From: Chania multitudinisentens RB-25
GTDB taxonomy: Bacteria; Pseudomonadota; Gammaproteobacteria; Enterobacterales; Enterobacteriaceae
NCBI RefSeq assembly: GCF_000520015.2
Contig: NZ_CP007044.2
Location: 806,001 to 870,000 of the forward strand
Direction: 5' to 3'
DNA: 64,000 bases
This document shows, piece after piece, positions 51,043-62,200 of this stretch. Position 1 is the first letter of the stretch; each line of letters starts with the position of its first letter. Under the pieces are notes generated by a model. That model had not been told where the DNA came from, searched no databases, and saw only the letters and a program-made list of their open reading frames with translations. A program made the position numbers and the translations under genes.

Positions 51043-52581
51043 TCAGAACAACCCCAGCGGTTTCTCGGAATAACTTACCAACAGGCATTTGGTCTGCTGA
51101 TAGTGTTCCAGCATCATCTTGTGGGTTTCACGCCCGATCCCGGACTGTTTGTAACCACCGAACGCCGCATGGGCCGGGTAAGCGTGGTAACAGTTAGTCC
51201 AAACGCGGCCTGCTTGAATATTACGCCCCATATGGTAGGCAACGTTGCCATTGCGGCTCCACACCCCAGCACCAAGGCCGTACTCGGTATCATTAGCCAG
51301 CGCCAGCGCTTCGTCCATATCTTTGAAAGTGGTTACCGCCAACACCGGGCCAAAAATTTCCTCCTGGAACACACGCATGCTGTTTTTACCAAACAGAATG
51401 GTCGGCTCCAAGTAATAACCTGCCGCCAACCCGCCGTCCAGCGTCTTACGCCGCCCGCCGGTCAACACCTTCGCCCCCTCTTGTTTGCCAATCTCAATAT
51501 AGTTGAGGATGGTTTTCATCTGCCCTTCAGACACCTGCGCCCCCATTTGGGTCGTTGCGTCCAGCGGGTTACCACTGCGGATACTTTCCACCCGCTTGAT
51601 CGCCCGCTCCATAAAACGCTCATAAATGGATTCCTGCACCAGCGCCCGGCTCGGGCAGGTACAGACTTCCCCCTGGTTGAAGGCGAATAGCGTAAAGCCC
51701 TCCAGCGCTTTATCGAAGAAGGCATCTTCTTTATCCATCACGTCGGCAAAGAAGATGTTTGGCGATTTCCCCCCCAGCTCCAGCGTGACCGGAATGATAT
51801 TCTGCGTGGCGTAACCCATAATTTGCCGGCCGACTTCGGTTGAGCCGGTAAACGCCACCTTGGCGATACGTTTGGAAGTGGCCAGATATTCCCCGACTTC
51901 ACCACCTGCGCCATTGACCACGTTGATCACACCCGGCGGCAAAATATCCTGAATCAATTCCATCAGCATCAGCACCGACAGCGGCGTGAGCTTGGCGGGT
52001 TTCAGCACAACACAGTTACCCGCCGCCAGCGCCGGCGCCATCTTCCAGCAGGCCATCAAGAGCGGGAAGTTCCACGGGATGATCTGCGCGACTACGCCAA
52101 GCGGTTCATGGAAATGATAGGCCACGGTTTCAGCATCAATCTCACTGATCCCCCCTTCCTGCGCCCGCACACAGGCAGCAAAATAGCGGAAGTGATCGAT
52201 CGCCAGCGGGACGTCAGCATGGGTAGTTTCACGGATTGGTTTACCATTGTCCCAGGTTTCCGCGGCCGCCAGCAGAGCGATATTCTGTTCCATGCGGTCA
52301 GCCACCTGGTTGAGCAGATTGGCACGCGCCTGCACCGACATTTTACCCCAGGCACCTTTGGCAGCGTGGGCCGCATCCAGCGCCAACTCAACATCGCGCG
52401 CAGAAGAACTGGCCACTTCACACAACGCCTGACCAGTGATTGGGGTCAGATTGGTAAAGTATTCCCCTTGAGCCGGGGGCACCCATTCACCACCAATAAA
52501 GTTGTCGTAACGTTTTTTCAGCTTGAGGGGAAAACCGGTATTGTCTGGCGTGACGTGAATTGCCGTTATACTGTTGGTCAT
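51043..52581 (-). CDS. aldB: Aldehyde dehydrogenase AldB
   Basis: The 512-residue protein has the same length as E. coli AldB and the class motifs: IIPWNFPLLMACWKMAPALA, FTGSTEVG, the catalytic Glu in LELGGKSPN, and the catalytic Cys in NQGEVCTCPSR. It oxidises acetaldehyde and related aldehydes with NAD(P)+. Cytosolic. In E. coli aldB also lies next to selB-selA, so this order is conserved. Upstream 140 bases hold its promoter. Assignment confident. Confidence 0.92.
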   Translation of the reverse strand: MTNSITAIHVTPDNTGFPLKLKKRYDNFIGGEWVPPAQGEYFTNLTPITGQALCEVASSSARDVELALDAAHAAKGAWGKMSVQARANLLNQVADRMEQNIALLAAAETWDNGKPIRETTHADVPLAIDHFRYFAACVRAQEGGISEIDAETVAYHFHEPLGVVAQIIPWNFPLLMACWKMAPALAAGNCVVLKPAKLTPLSVLMLMELIQDILPPGVINVVNGAGGEVGEYLATSKRIAKVAFTGSTEVGRQIMGYATQNIIPVTLELGGKSPNIFFADVMDKEDAFFDKALEGFTLFAFNQGEVCTCPSRALVQESIYERFMERAIKRVESIRSGNPLDATTQMGAQVSEGQMKTILNYIEIGKQEGAKVLTGGRRKTLDGGLAAGYYLEPTILFGKNSMRVFQEEIFGPVLAVTTFKDMDEALALANDTEYGLGAGVWSRNGNVAYHMGRNIQAGRVWTNCYHAYPAHAAFGGYKQSGIGRETHKMMLEHYQQTKCLLVSYSEKPLGLF

Positions 52582-52721
52582 GTCCTATCTCCTTATGCGC
52601 GGGGAAAAAATTTCCAACTTAAAAGATAGGCGCTTATCGCGCAGAGAGGCGAAAATATAATCAATGACAGGAAGGGGATCACAAATTTTTAAACTGGGCG
52701 CAACGGATCACGCCGCATTTT

Positions 52722-54563
52722 TTAACCACCAAATAGCCCGCTATCCCGCAGCAGATGCTGGTTACCCTTACGGCGGGTAAAGCCACTGCGATCAAAAAAC
52801 TCAAGCACTTGAATCGCTAGTTTGCGGCCAACGCCCAGCCGATCGCGAAAATCACTGGCATTGGTGCTACCTTGTATCGCATCCAGTTCCCGAATCAGCT
52901 CCGCAAATTGTTCAATACGCTGGCTGAGATAGTAGCGATCCACTACCACAGCCGTCACATAACCCAACTGGGCCGCTTTACGCAGCGCAGCGCGAACAGC
53001 GTTTTCATCTTCACCCAGGGCGGTAGCCAGATCGCGTACCCACCAGGCTTCACTCCCGAATAGGGGTTCGATACGTGCCCACAACGCCTGTTGTTCAGTG
53101 CTGAACGCCAGACCATGTTCGGGCAAATGCAGCCAGCCACGCGTATTACACAGTAAACCCGCCGCCAGCAGCCGCTCAATCATCATAAACACCAACGCTT
53201 CATCCACCCCCGGCAGAGCCATACGCCGCAGGCGGGCACGCCCCAATCCCAGTTGATCGCTATGCTGTTGATGATATTCAGCCAGCACCTGCAACATACG
53301 TTGCTCTTTTTGTTGCGCATTAGCCTGCGCCAACGCCATCTCACCAGCAATCAGCAATTCACGCTCTGCCAGCAACGGTGCCAACCCGCTGTGGGTCAGC
53401 TGCCGCGCCCAGGCAAAAGCGGCCAGATTCAACGCCCCACCTGGCAGGCGCAAATCCAATACCTGCGCGTCGTTCTGCGCCTGAGCCAGCGCCTCCAGCC
53501 AGGCCAGATAACCCGGCTGGCGCTTGCCGCGTTTGGGGGCTGCTAACACCAGCACGCGCGCAGCGCCCAAAGTTTGGCGCGCGCTGATATCCCGCAATAC
53601 CAAACAATCGTTTTCCGCCAACCACAGCGGGCGATCGAGCAGCAACTCCGCCAGATTGCCGGTTAGTAGCGCAATACGGCCCGTAATATGGCTGGCGGCA
53701 TGATGCAGGTGCAACGGTTGCCAATGCTGCAAGGGCACATCCGCATCAATCGCCACCAAGATGCGCTCGGCGGCGGCTGGCGGTGGTTGTTCCAATAGCC
53801 AATCCCCACGCGCCAGTTGCTCCTTATCAACATCCCCGCTGATATTCAGCGCAATACGTTGCCCGGCAACGGCGCGATCCGTTGGCTGATTTTGCGCATG
53901 TAGCCCCCGCACCCGCACTGGCACATCGGCACCGGTCAGCCACAACGTGTCTCCCACATTCACGCTGCCCCCCAATGCCGTGCCGGTCACCACCAACCCT
54001 GCGCCTTTCACGCTGAATACGCGATCTACCGCCAGCCGGAAGCGGCGTGCCAATGCATGTTCGCCCGGCTGTAACGCCAGAAGGTGCTGGCGCAAAGCTT
54101 CGATCCCCCGATTCTGCGCAGCGGCGGTGACAAAAAACGAGACATCTCGCCAGCCTTGCTGCGCCAGTTCGGCAGCAATTAGCGAACGCACTTGGGCTAT
54201 TTGGGCTTCATCTACGCGATCGGCCTTGGTCAGCGCCACCGTTAATGGTGGGCGGCCACTCAAACGCAAAATAGCCAAGTGCTCGCGAGTTTGCGCCATC
54301 ACACCATCATCACAGGCCACCACCAGCAATGCATGATCGATGCCGCCAATCCCCGCCAGCATATTGCCAAGAAATTTCTCGTGGCCTGGGACATCAATAA
54401 AACCCAGCACACGCCCATCCGGCTGCGGCCAATAGGCATAGCCGAGATCGATAGTCATGCCACGGCGTTTTTCTTCCGGCAGACGATCGGCATTAATGCC
54501 GGTAAGCGCCTGCAATAATGTGGTTTTACCGTGATCGACATGGCCCGCAGTGGCAATAATCAT
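52722..54563 (-). CDS. selB: Selenocysteine-specific elongation factor SelB
   Basis: The 613-residue protein is a translational GTPase: G1 AGHVDHGKTTLL, G3 DVPGHEKF, G4 TKADR, then beta-barrel domains and a C-terminal set of winged helices (about 430-613) that bind the SECIS hairpin. It brings Sec-tRNA-Sec to UGA codons such as that in fdoG downstream at 61.7 kb. Its start overlaps the selA stop by 4 bases, so the two genes are translationally coupled. Length matches E. coli SelB (614). No anomalies. Confidence 0.97.
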   Translation of the reverse strand: MIIATAGHVDHGKTTLLQALTGINADRLPEEKRRGMTIDLGYAYWPQPDGRVLGFIDVPGHEKFLGNMLAGIGGIDHALLVVACDDGVMAQTREHLAILRLSGRPPLTVALTKADRVDEAQIAQVRSLIAAELAQQGWRDVSFFVTAAAQNRGIEALRQHLLALQPGEHALARRFRLAVDRVFSVKGAGLVVTGTALGGSVNVGDTLWLTGADVPVRVRGLHAQNQPTDRAVAGQRIALNISGDVDKEQLARGDWLLEQPPPAAAERILVAIDADVPLQHWQPLHLHHAASHITGRIALLTGNLAELLLDRPLWLAENDCLVLRDISARQTLGAARVLVLAAPKRGKRQPGYLAWLEALAQAQNDAQVLDLRLPGGALNLAAFAWARQLTHSGLAPLLAERELLIAGEMALAQANAQQKEQRMLQVLAEYHQQHSDQLGLGRARLRRMALPGVDEALVFMMIERLLAAGLLCNTRGWLHLPEHGLAFSTEQQALWARIEPLFGSEAWWVRDLATALGEDENAVRAALRKAAQLGYVTAVVVDRYYLSQRIEQFAELIRELDAIQGSTNASDFRDRLGVGRKLAIQVLEFFDRSGFTRRKGNQHLLRDSGLFGG

Positions 54564-55951
54564 GCGCTCAACACCTCAACCAATGCGCTCTCTTGCTCCA
54601 GGCAGCGCAGATCGAGCCACAGCTTGCCGTCGTGAACCCGGCCAATCACCGGCTGTGGCAAACTGCGCCAGCGTTGCGCCAGATGTTCCAGCGTAGAACC
54701 ACGGCCATCGCGCGGAGCAAAGGTCAACGCATAGCTGGGCAAACGATCTATCGGCAGTGAACCACTGCCAATCTGCGACCAGCAGGCTTCCGCACGCAGT
54801 TCGAACTGCTCGGCAAAATAGGGAACCAACTGGCCCAGTAACCGCTCGGCGCTGGCTTGCATCTCTTGTTGCGGGCGGGTCAGCAGGCGTAGCGTCGGCA
54901 GCTGCGCGGCCAACAATTCCGGTTGCTGATACAGTCGCAGCGTGGCTTCCAGCGCCGCCAGCGTTATTTTGCCAACCCGTAATGCGCGCTTCAGCGGGTG
55001 CTGCTGCAAGCGGGCGATCAACGCTTTTTTACCCACAATAATCCCGGCCTGCGGGCCACCCAGCAGCTTATCGCCGGAGAATGTCACCAAATCCACGCCC
55101 GCAGCGATCAAGCGTTGGGGCATGGGTTCTGCTGGCAGCCCATACTGCGCCATATCGATCAGCGAACCGCTGCCCAGATCGGTGGCGACAGGGATGCCTT
55201 GTTCACGGCCTAACATCGCCAGTTCTGTTTCATCCACCGCGGCGGTAAAACCTTGAATACTGTAGTTACTGGTATGCACCTTCATCAGCAAGCCGGTTTG
55301 CTCGTTGATGGCGCTGCGGTAGTCTTTCAGATGGGTGCGGTTGGTGGTGCCCACCTCCACCAGTTGGCAACCCGCCTGACGCATCACATCGGGGATACGG
55401 AACGCACCGCCAATCTCCACCAGTTCACCACGCGATACCACCACCTGTTGACCAGGTGCGATCGCCGCCAGCATCAGCAATACCGCCGCCGCATTGTTGT
55501 TAACGATACAGGCATCCTCTGCGCCAGTAAGCTGGCACAACAAGTCTGCCACGGCCCGATCGCGATGACCTCGCCCAGCCCCTTCCAGATCGTACTCCAG
55601 CGTCACTGCGGCCCCCATTGCGTTCACCACCGCCTCGATCGCCGGTTGTGCCAGCAAGGCTCGCCCCAGATTGGTATGCAGCACGGTGCCGCTGAGGTTA
55701 AACACCGGTTGTAATGCCAACCGTTGTTGCTGGTTCAGGCGCGTGAGCAACGCCTGCGGCCAGTTGTGGCACCATTCAGGCAATTGCTGACGAGCTTTAA
55801 TCGCCTCGCGCGCCTGCGCCTGCATCTGGCGCAGCAGCTCGCTAATCAGCGTTTGCCCATATTTGGCCACGGCGGGCTCAACGGCAGGATCGCGCAATAG
55901 GCGGTCGATGGCGGGTAATTGGCTGTAAAGTTGCTGAGATTCAGTGCTCAT
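54560..55951 (-). CDS. selA: L-seryl-tRNA(Sec) selenium transferase SelA
   Basis: The 463-residue protein matches SelA in length and sequence: PAIDRLLRDPAVEPAVAKYG, NLSGTVLHTNLGRALL, and the PLP-lysine region TFSGDKLLGGPQAGIIVG. It converts Ser-tRNA-Sec to Sec-tRNA-Sec using selenophosphate. It forms a tight operon with selB (4-base overlap). The tRNA substrate is encoded by selC 13 kb away in this window. Cytosolic decamer in known species. Assignment firm. Confidence 0.97.
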   Translation of the reverse strand: MSTESQQLYSQLPAIDRLLRDPAVEPAVAKYGQTLISELLRQMQAQAREAIKARQQLPEWCHNWPQALLTRLNQQQRLALQPVFNLSGTVLHTNLGRALLAQPAIEAVVNAMGAAVTLEYDLEGAGRGHRDRAVADLLCQLTGAEDACIVNNNAAAVLLMLAAIAPGQQVVVSRGELVEIGGAFRIPDVMRQAGCQLVEVGTTNRTHLKDYRSAINEQTGLLMKVHTSNYSIQGFTAAVDETELAMLGREQGIPVATDLGSGSLIDMAQYGLPAEPMPQRLIAAGVDLVTFSGDKLLGGPQAGIIVGKKALIARLQQHPLKRALRVGKITLAALEATLRLYQQPELLAAQLPTLRLLTRPQQEMQASAERLLGQLVPYFAEQFELRAEACWSQIGSGSLPIDRLPSYALTFAPRDGRGSTLEHLAQRWRSLPQPVIGRVHDGKLWLDLRCLEQESALVEVLSA

Positions 55952-55995
55952 GGTCGCTCAGTATGCAATTTTTAGTGGGTTGGGGCTGAAATCCG

Positions 55996-56643
55996 CTATT
56001 TCACCACCAACGTATCAATAATCCGCTGCACCAGCGCCTGATGCACCTGCGGCGTTTTGGCTGGCGATAACATCTGCAACGTCACCACCCGTTTATTGAA
56101 TACCGTCAGCACAATGGTGGAAACCACTTTCTGCCCATTCACCGTCTGCTCGGTATCCAAACGGTGGAATTTCTGCTCATCAACGGTGAAATTTTCTTCT
56201 TTGGTTTTCTTGATGTTCTGATAACGGTCAGCCAGTTCGGTAATCATACTTTGTGTCAGTTCTTTCAGCATGGCATCGCTGGTATTCAGTTTCATACCGG
56301 CTGGCGGGATCACTTCAGAAGCCACAGTACGCTGGCGTGCTTTACTGTCAAGGAACAGTTGGATGATGGATTTGTCGTCGTTGATAATGCCGCTCAACTG
56401 GGTTTGATCGCTGAAACCGGCGGGTAATTCAAACGTGATCTTGCCCTTTTGCAGCGAAACGTGCAAACCGGGAGCAGGTTTGGTTTCTGGCGGTGGCGTG
56501 GGGGCCGGCGTTATTGGCTGAGTAACGACCGGCTTCGTTTCCGGTTTGGGAACTTCTGGCTTGTTAGTGTCTTGGTTATCACAGGCTGCCAGCCCAGCCA
56601 GCAACAGAGCACACGCCACCAATCTGGCAATGGTTTTTAACAT
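55996..56643 (-). CDS. DcrB/DUF1795-like lipoprotein
   Basis: The 215-residue protein starts MLKTIARLVACALLLAGLAA with lipobox LAAC-D, so it is a lipoprotein; the Asp after Cys would favour the inner membrane under the Lol rule. A Pro-rich linker (about 28-58) precedes a DcrB-type domain with ITFELPAGFSDQTQ and LVQRIIDTLVVK. Function unclear; the family includes DcrB, a host factor for some phage infection, and T6SS EagR chaperones. Lies between fdhE and selA on the same strand; a terminator-like hairpin separates it from fdhE. Confidence 0.82.
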   Translation of the reverse strand: MLKTIARLVACALLLAGLAACDNQDTNKPEVPKPETKPVVTQPITPAPTPPPETKPAPGLHVSLQKGKITFELPAGFSDQTQLSGIINDDKSIIQLFLDSKARQRTVASEVIPPAGMKLNTSDAMLKELTQSMITELADRYQNIKKTKEENFTVDEQKFHRLDTEQTVNGQKVVSTIVLTVFNKRVVTLQMLSPAKTPQVHQALVQRIIDTLVVK

Positions 56644-56731
56644 GATACCCTTCCTTTCGCTTTACGCGTCATGGCGTAACCCTAGCAACTCGGCCCAGTG
56701 TTTGCCAGATTCCAGGCCAAAATTAGCGGCA

Positions 56732-56757
56732 CGCCCTCACCTGATAAGGAGAGGGCG
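56732..56757 (-). terminator. Hairpin after fdhE
   Basis: CGCCCTCTCC and GGTGAGGGCG (minus strand) pair over nine of ten positions around TTATCA, just past the fdhE stop. Weak T run, so moderate confidence. Confidence 0.5.
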
Positions 56758-56763
56758 CCGGCA

Positions 56764-57693
56764 TTACTCACTAGGGAACAGGAAAGGATTGATACTGCTG
56801 CGGGCAAAACCTTCTTCTTCCATCTTGGCATCAAGCACCAATGAAGCCAGATCGTCGGCTACCGCTTCCACCTGCGGATCTTTTTCCTGATAGAGGATTT
56901 TCAGGTAAGTGCCACAATCGCCGCAGCTTTCTGCTTTCACCGCCGCCTGCTCACTGTCCAGTGACCAATAGTTGAGATCGCGCGTTTGCTCGCAGTTGCT
57001 GCATTTCACCCGCACCACGTGCCACTCGCTTTCGCACAGGTTGCAGTGCAAATAACGCAGGCCATTTACCGTGCCGATCTGCACCATGCTGGAAACCGGC
57101 ATACTGCCGCACACCGGGCAGAACTGGCGATGCTCACCGTATTCTGCGCGCGCCTTACCAGGGATCTGGCTGGCCATCTGCGCCCAGTACAGCGACAACG
57201 CGGCCCACAAAAACGGCGCTTTATCGCTACCCACTTTGGCAAATTCATTGCTCAACAACGCACTGGCCATCAGCTCCAGTTCACGAGCAGAGGATTTTTC
57301 CAGATTTTCCAGCACTGGGAGCACATGTTCTGGTGCCTGCGGGCGCAGTTCAGCAATCAACGAGGCCAACAGTTTATGCCAGTGCTCACTGCGTAGATAG
57401 AGGCTGGCATCCAGCGGTGGTTTACCGCTGGCAGCCCCTTGAGCCAGTGCAACACCGAGATCCAGCACCAACGGATTATCGTGGCACGCGTTGTTCTGCG
57501 CTGCTGCGATGCTGGCGGCAAAGTTAAGATAGTCACCCAGCGGATGGTCTGCCGCCAACTGGCGCAAACGCTCGGCTCGGCGGGTATACAGGCTTTTCAG
57601 ATTGGCGAAAAGTAACGGCGGAATGGTTTCCGCCGTTGTGGACTTCTCGCGCTGTGCCCCTAACTGCTCTTTAGGAACGATGCGGATACTCAT
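56764..57693 (-). CDS. fdhE: Formate dehydrogenase accessory protein FdhE
   Basis: The 309-residue protein is the rubredoxin-like FdhE of Enterobacterales, with four CxxC motifs in the C-terminal half (CPVCGSM, CNLCESEW, CSNCEQT, CGDCGTYL) for metal binding. It is needed for assembly of the periplasmic respiratory formate dehydrogenases. The ATG overlaps the fdoI stop (TGATG), so it is the last gene of the fdoGHI-fdhE operon. Length equals that of E. coli FdhE. Cytosolic. Confidence 0.95.
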   Translation of the reverse strand: MSIRIVPKEQLGAQREKSTTAETIPPLLFANLKSLYTRRAERLRQLAADHPLGDYLNFAASIAAAQNNACHDNPLVLDLGVALAQGAASGKPPLDASLYLRSEHWHKLLASLIAELRPQAPEHVLPVLENLEKSSARELELMASALLSNEFAKVGSDKAPFLWAALSLYWAQMASQIPGKARAEYGEHRQFCPVCGSMPVSSMVQIGTVNGLRYLHCNLCESEWHVVRVKCSNCEQTRDLNYWSLDSEQAAVKAESCGDCGTYLKILYQEKDPQVEAVADDLASLVLDAKMEEEGFARSSINPFLFPSE

Positions 57694-58328
57694 CAGGGTT
57701 TGTTTTCCTGTTGTTTCTCGCGGACCTCACGGTACCAGCGCGGATGATGTTTCTTGGCCCAAGCGGCCGGCACCTTGCCTTCAACCATCGCAGTAATGGT
57801 GCCTTTTACCCACAGAGCGGCATAAACGTGCACCATAATCACGATAATCAACACAACTGCCGCCAGCGAATGCACCAGCAACGCGATGCGGATCAGAGGG
57901 ATTGAGAACGCTGGGGCAAAATATGGCCGCCAGATGACAATCCCACTGGCCATCAACAGCACCAGGCTGATGATCGCTGCCCAGAATACACATTTCTGCC
58001 CGAAATTGTAGCGCCCGGTGTCACCCACTTCCTCGTTCATGGCGATTTTGTGGATGTTTTTTGCCCAGGTGATATCTTCCCGGTTGATCAGATTATGCTT
58101 CCAGTAGCGCAGGAACATCAGCAGGAACGCGGCGAACATAATCACCCCAACGAAGGGGTGCAGAATACGCGCCAGCTGCGGCGTTCCGAAAATGTTCATC
58201 AGCCAGTTGAAGGAGGGGAAGAAAAACCCCAGCCCACTGACGGCTGCCAGAATAAAGCAAAACGCCACGATCCAGTGGTTAATCCGCTCCGGCGCACTGT
58301 AGCGCTGAATTGGCTTTTCCTTTCTCAT
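57693..58328 (-). CDS. fdoI: Formate dehydrogenase-O cytochrome b556 subunit
   Basis: The 211-residue protein has four hydrophobic segments and the expected His ligands (ERINHWIVAF, ILHPFVGVIMFAAF, LLVHSLAAVV). It anchors the enzyme in the inner membrane and passes electrons to quinone. The ATG overlaps the fdoH stop, and its stop overlaps the fdhE start. Distinguishing fdoI from its fdnI paralogue rests on synteny with fdhE and fdhD. Confidence 0.93.
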   Translation of the reverse strand: MRKEKPIQRYSAPERINHWIVAFCFILAAVSGLGFFFPSFNWLMNIFGTPQLARILHPFVGVIMFAAFLLMFLRYWKHNLINREDITWAKNIHKIAMNEEVGDTGRYNFGQKCVFWAAIISLVLLMASGIVIWRPYFAPAFSIPLIRIALLVHSLAAVVLIIVIMVHVYAALWVKGTITAMVEGKVPAAWAKKHHPRWYREVREKQQENKP

Positions 58329-59227
58329 TTGCGCGTCTCCTCATCGTGCAGCTCGTTGTGCTCCTCCTCTTCGTCAACGCGGTTCGGGCCAACGCCAACA
58401 TAGTGGAACACACTGGCTGCAAAGGTGGCAGCAAAACCAATGGCCGCCAGCGGTTTCCACACCCCTTTCCAGAAGGTGATCGCCGGACTGATGGTCGGGT
58501 TGTCCGGTAAACCATGGTACAGCTGTGGTTTATCGGCGTGATGCAGCACATACATGACGTGAGTACCGCCTACGCCCGCAGGATCATACAGGCCCGCATT
58601 CTGGTAACCACGGGTTTTCAGCTCACTGACACGTTCCGCCGCAACTTCTTTCATCGCGTCCTTAGTGCCAAAGTGAATTGCTCCCGTCGGGCAGGTTTTC
58701 ACACAGGCCGGTTCCTGGCCCACATCAACACGGTCAACGCACAGGGTACACTTGTACACCCGGTTGTCTTCCTTATTCATGCGCGGCACATCGAACGGGC
58801 AACCGGCGATGCAGTAGCCACAACCGATACAGTGCTCAGACTGGAAATCAACGATGCCGTTGGCGTACTGGATAATCGCACCCTCCGCCGGGCAAGCCTT
58901 CAGGCAGCCGGGATCGGCACAGTGCATACAGCCGTCTTTGCGGATCAGCCACTCCAGTTTGCCGTGCTCCTCCACTTCGGAGAAGCGCATCACCGTCCAC
59001 GATTTGGCGGTCATATCGGCCGGGTTGTCATACACCCCGACGTTATGCCCAACTTCATCGCGCAGATCGTTCCACTCAGAACAGGCCACCTGACAGGCCT
59101 TGCAGCCGATACAGGTGGTGACATCGATAAGCTTCGCGACTTCTTCCTTATGGTCACGAGCACGCGGAGCCGGTGTGAAACCATTGGTTGCGGATTTACG
59201 AATGATGTCTTGAGATTGCATTGCCAT
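58325..59227 (-). CDS. fdoH: Formate dehydrogenase-O iron-sulfur subunit
   Basis: The 300-residue protein carries four ferredoxin-type clusters: CIGCKACQVACSEW, CMHCADPGCLKACP, CIGCGYCIAGCP, and CTLCVDRVDVGQEPACVKTC, and a C-terminal transmembrane helix (IGFAATFAASVFHYVGV). It relays electrons from FdoG to FdoI. It lies between fdoG (12-base gap) and fdoI (4-base overlap). Assignment firm. Confidence 0.95.
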   Translation of the reverse strand: MAMQSQDIIRKSATNGFTPAPRARDHKEEVAKLIDVTTCIGCKACQVACSEWNDLRDEVGHNVGVYDNPADMTAKSWTVMRFSEVEEHGKLEWLIRKDGCMHCADPGCLKACPAEGAIIQYANGIVDFQSEHCIGCGYCIAGCPFDVPRMNKEDNRVYKCTLCVDRVDVGQEPACVKTCPTGAIHFGTKDAMKEVAAERVSELKTRGYQNAGLYDPAGVGGTHVMYVLHHADKPQLYHGLPDNPTISPAITFWKGVWKPLAAIGFAATFAASVFHYVGVGPNRVDEEEEHNELHDEETRK

Positions 59228-59239
59228 AATTCGTCTCCG

Positions 59240-62200
59240 TTACACCTTTTCCACGTTAACCAGGAACGCCTTGAATTCCGGCGTTTGCGTGTTGGCATCG
59301 CCAACAAACGGCGTCAGCGTGTTAGCGATAAAGCCTTTCTTCGTGACCCCTTCGTAACCCCAGTGAATCGGGATACCGATGGTGTCCACTTCCTGCCCAT
59401 TCACCTGTAGCGTGCGGATACGCTTGGTAACCACCGCTTTGGCTTTGATATGGCCACGGTTGGAACTGACTTTCACCGTATCGCCCTGCTTAATGCCTTT
59501 CTTGGCAGCCAGTTTTTCACCAATCTCCACAAACTGCTCCGGCTGCGTAATCGCGTTAATCAGCGAGTGCTTGGTCCAGTAGTGGAAGTGTTCGGTCAGG
59601 CGATAAGTAGTGCCCACGTAAGGGAACTTGTCGGCTTTACCCATGGCGGCCAGATCGTCTTTGAACACGCGCGCGGCCGGGTTGGACACCACGTTCGGGT
59701 GCAATGGGTTGGTGCCAAGCGGCGTTTCAAACGGCTCGTAGTGTTCAGGGAACGGCCCTTCTGCCATTTTATCGATGGCAAACAGGCGGCCCATACCTTC
59801 CGGCTGCATGATAAACGGCCCAACGTCGCTGTTCGGTGCAGCAGCGCTGTAGTCGGGGATATCTGCCCCGCTCCACTTGGCTCCGTCCCACGCCAGCAGT
59901 TGGCGTTTGGCATCCCAAGGTTTACCGGCAGGATCGGCTGAAGCACGGTTGTACAGAATGCGGCGATTGAGCGGCCAAGCCCAGGCCCAACCCAGCGTGT
60001 TACCCAAACCGGACGGATCGGCATTATCACGCCGCGCCATCTGGTTGCCCGCTGGCGTCCAGCTGCCCGCAAACATCCAGCAGCCGCTGGCGGTGGTGCC
60101 ATCATCACGCAGATGTGCGAAGGTGCTGAGCTGTTCGCCCTTTTTCACCAACACTTTGCCATCTGGATCAAGAATATCCGCCAGCGCTTTACCGTTGCTT
60201 TCCATTGCCACTTCTTCTGGCGCTGGATTATCTGGTGTCAGATAGTTCCAGCTCATGTTCAGCACCTGTTCAGGTACTGCACCACCGTCATGGGCATACA
60301 TCTCACGCAGGCGCGTTAACAGCCCGGCCAGAATTTCGCCGTCGTTCAGCGCTTCGCCTGGCGCATCGGCTCCCTTCCAGTGCCACTGCAACCAGCGGCT
60401 GGAGTTGACGATCGAACCATTCTCTTCGGCAAAACAGGTGGACGGCAAACGGAACACAGCAGTCTGAATTTCCGCTGGATTCACGTCGTTCGATTCGCCG
60501 TGATTCTGCCAGAAAGTGGCGGTTTCAGTATTCAGCGGATCGATGGTCACCAGGAATTTCAGCTTGGAAAGCGCTGCCACCACCTTGTTCTTGTCTGGGA
60601 ACGAGGCGACCGGGTTAAAGCCCTGGCAGATATAGCCGTTGACCTTACCCTGATGCATCATTTCAAAGTACTGTAGAACGTCGTAGCCTTTGTCCCACTT
60701 CGGCAGCCAGTCAAAGCCCCAGCTGTTTTCTTTCTGCGCGTTGTCACCGTAGAAACTCTTCATCAGGCTGATAAAGAATTTCGGGTAGTTGCTCCAGTAG
60801 TTCACCTGGCCTGGCAACAGCGCTTTTGGCGTATTGGCTTTCAGGTAGGTGTCCAGATCCAGGTGTTTTTCAGAAGGCAGCGTCATGTAGCCCGGCAGGC
60901 TTTGTGACAGCAGGCCGATATCGGTCAACCCTTGGATATTAGAGTGGCCACGCAGTGCGTTCACACCGCCCCCTGCCATGCCCATGTTGCCAAGCAGCAG
61001 CTGGATCATCGCCATGGTGCGGATGTTCTGCGCGCCGACCGAGTGCTGTGTCCAGCCCAGAGCGTACAGGAACGAAGCGGTTCTGTTGTGCACGCTGGTT
61101 TCAGCGATATATTCGCAAACTTTCAGGAAATCTTCGGTTGGCGTACCGCAGATATTGTTCACCACCTCTGGCGTATAGCGGCTAACGTGCTGTTTCAGCA
61201 GGTTCCACACGCAGCGCGGATCTTGCAGAGTGACGTCACGCTTGGCAAAGCCGTTTTCGTCAAGCTGGTAGTTCCAGGTGGTTTTATCGTACTTGTGGTT
61301 TTCCGCGTCGTAGCCACTGAACAGGCCATCGTCAAAGCTGAAATCTTCACGCACCAGCAGGCTGGCGTTGGTATAGGCTTCAACGTATTCGCGGTTAATC
61401 TTGTTATTGTTGATCAAGTACAGCAATACGCCCGACAAGAAGGCGATGTCGGTTCCTGAACGGATAGGCGTGTAGAAATCCGCCACCGATGCGGTACGGG
61501 TAAAGCGCGGATCGATCACGATCAGCTTGGCTTTATTATGAATTTTGGCTTCCATCGCCCAGCGGAACCCCACCGGATGCGCTTCTGCCGCATTACCGCC
61601 CATGACGATAATTAAGTCTGCGTTCTTGATATCAACCCAGTGGTTGGTCATCGCACCGCGACCAAATGTTGGAGCAAGACTTGCTACCGTTGGTCCGTGT
61701 CAGACACGCGCCTGGTTGTCTACGGCAAGCATGCCGAGAGCGCGACTAAATTTTTGTGTCAGGTAGCCGGTTTCGTTGCTGGAGGCTGAGGCACACAGCA
61801 TACCGGTAGTTAACCAGCGGTTAACGGTAACGCCCTGTTCGTTGGTTTTAACGAAGTTGGCATCACGGTCTTCCTTCATCAGCTTGGCGATGCGGGTAAA
61901 AGCATCATCCCAACTGATTCTCTGCCATTTGTCGGAACCTGGCGCGCGATATTCCGGGTATTGAAGGCGGCTTTCGCTGTGGATGTAATCCACCAGACCT
62001 GCGCCTTTCGGGCAAAGCGCACCCCGGTTGACTGGGTGATCCGGGTCCCCTTCAATGTGGAAGATACTCTCTTTGGCGTTTTTAGCACCATCACCAAGGC
62101 TGTACATCAACAGCCCGCAGCCGACGGAACAATACGTACAGGTATTACGGGTTTCGCGGGCGCGCAGCAGTTTGTACTGCCGGGTTTCCGCTAACGCTAC

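Noticed and set aside
58514..61459. Plus-strand frames opposite fdoH and fdoG
   Set aside because: Antisense to well-conserved enzyme genes; no ribosome sites or family motifs.
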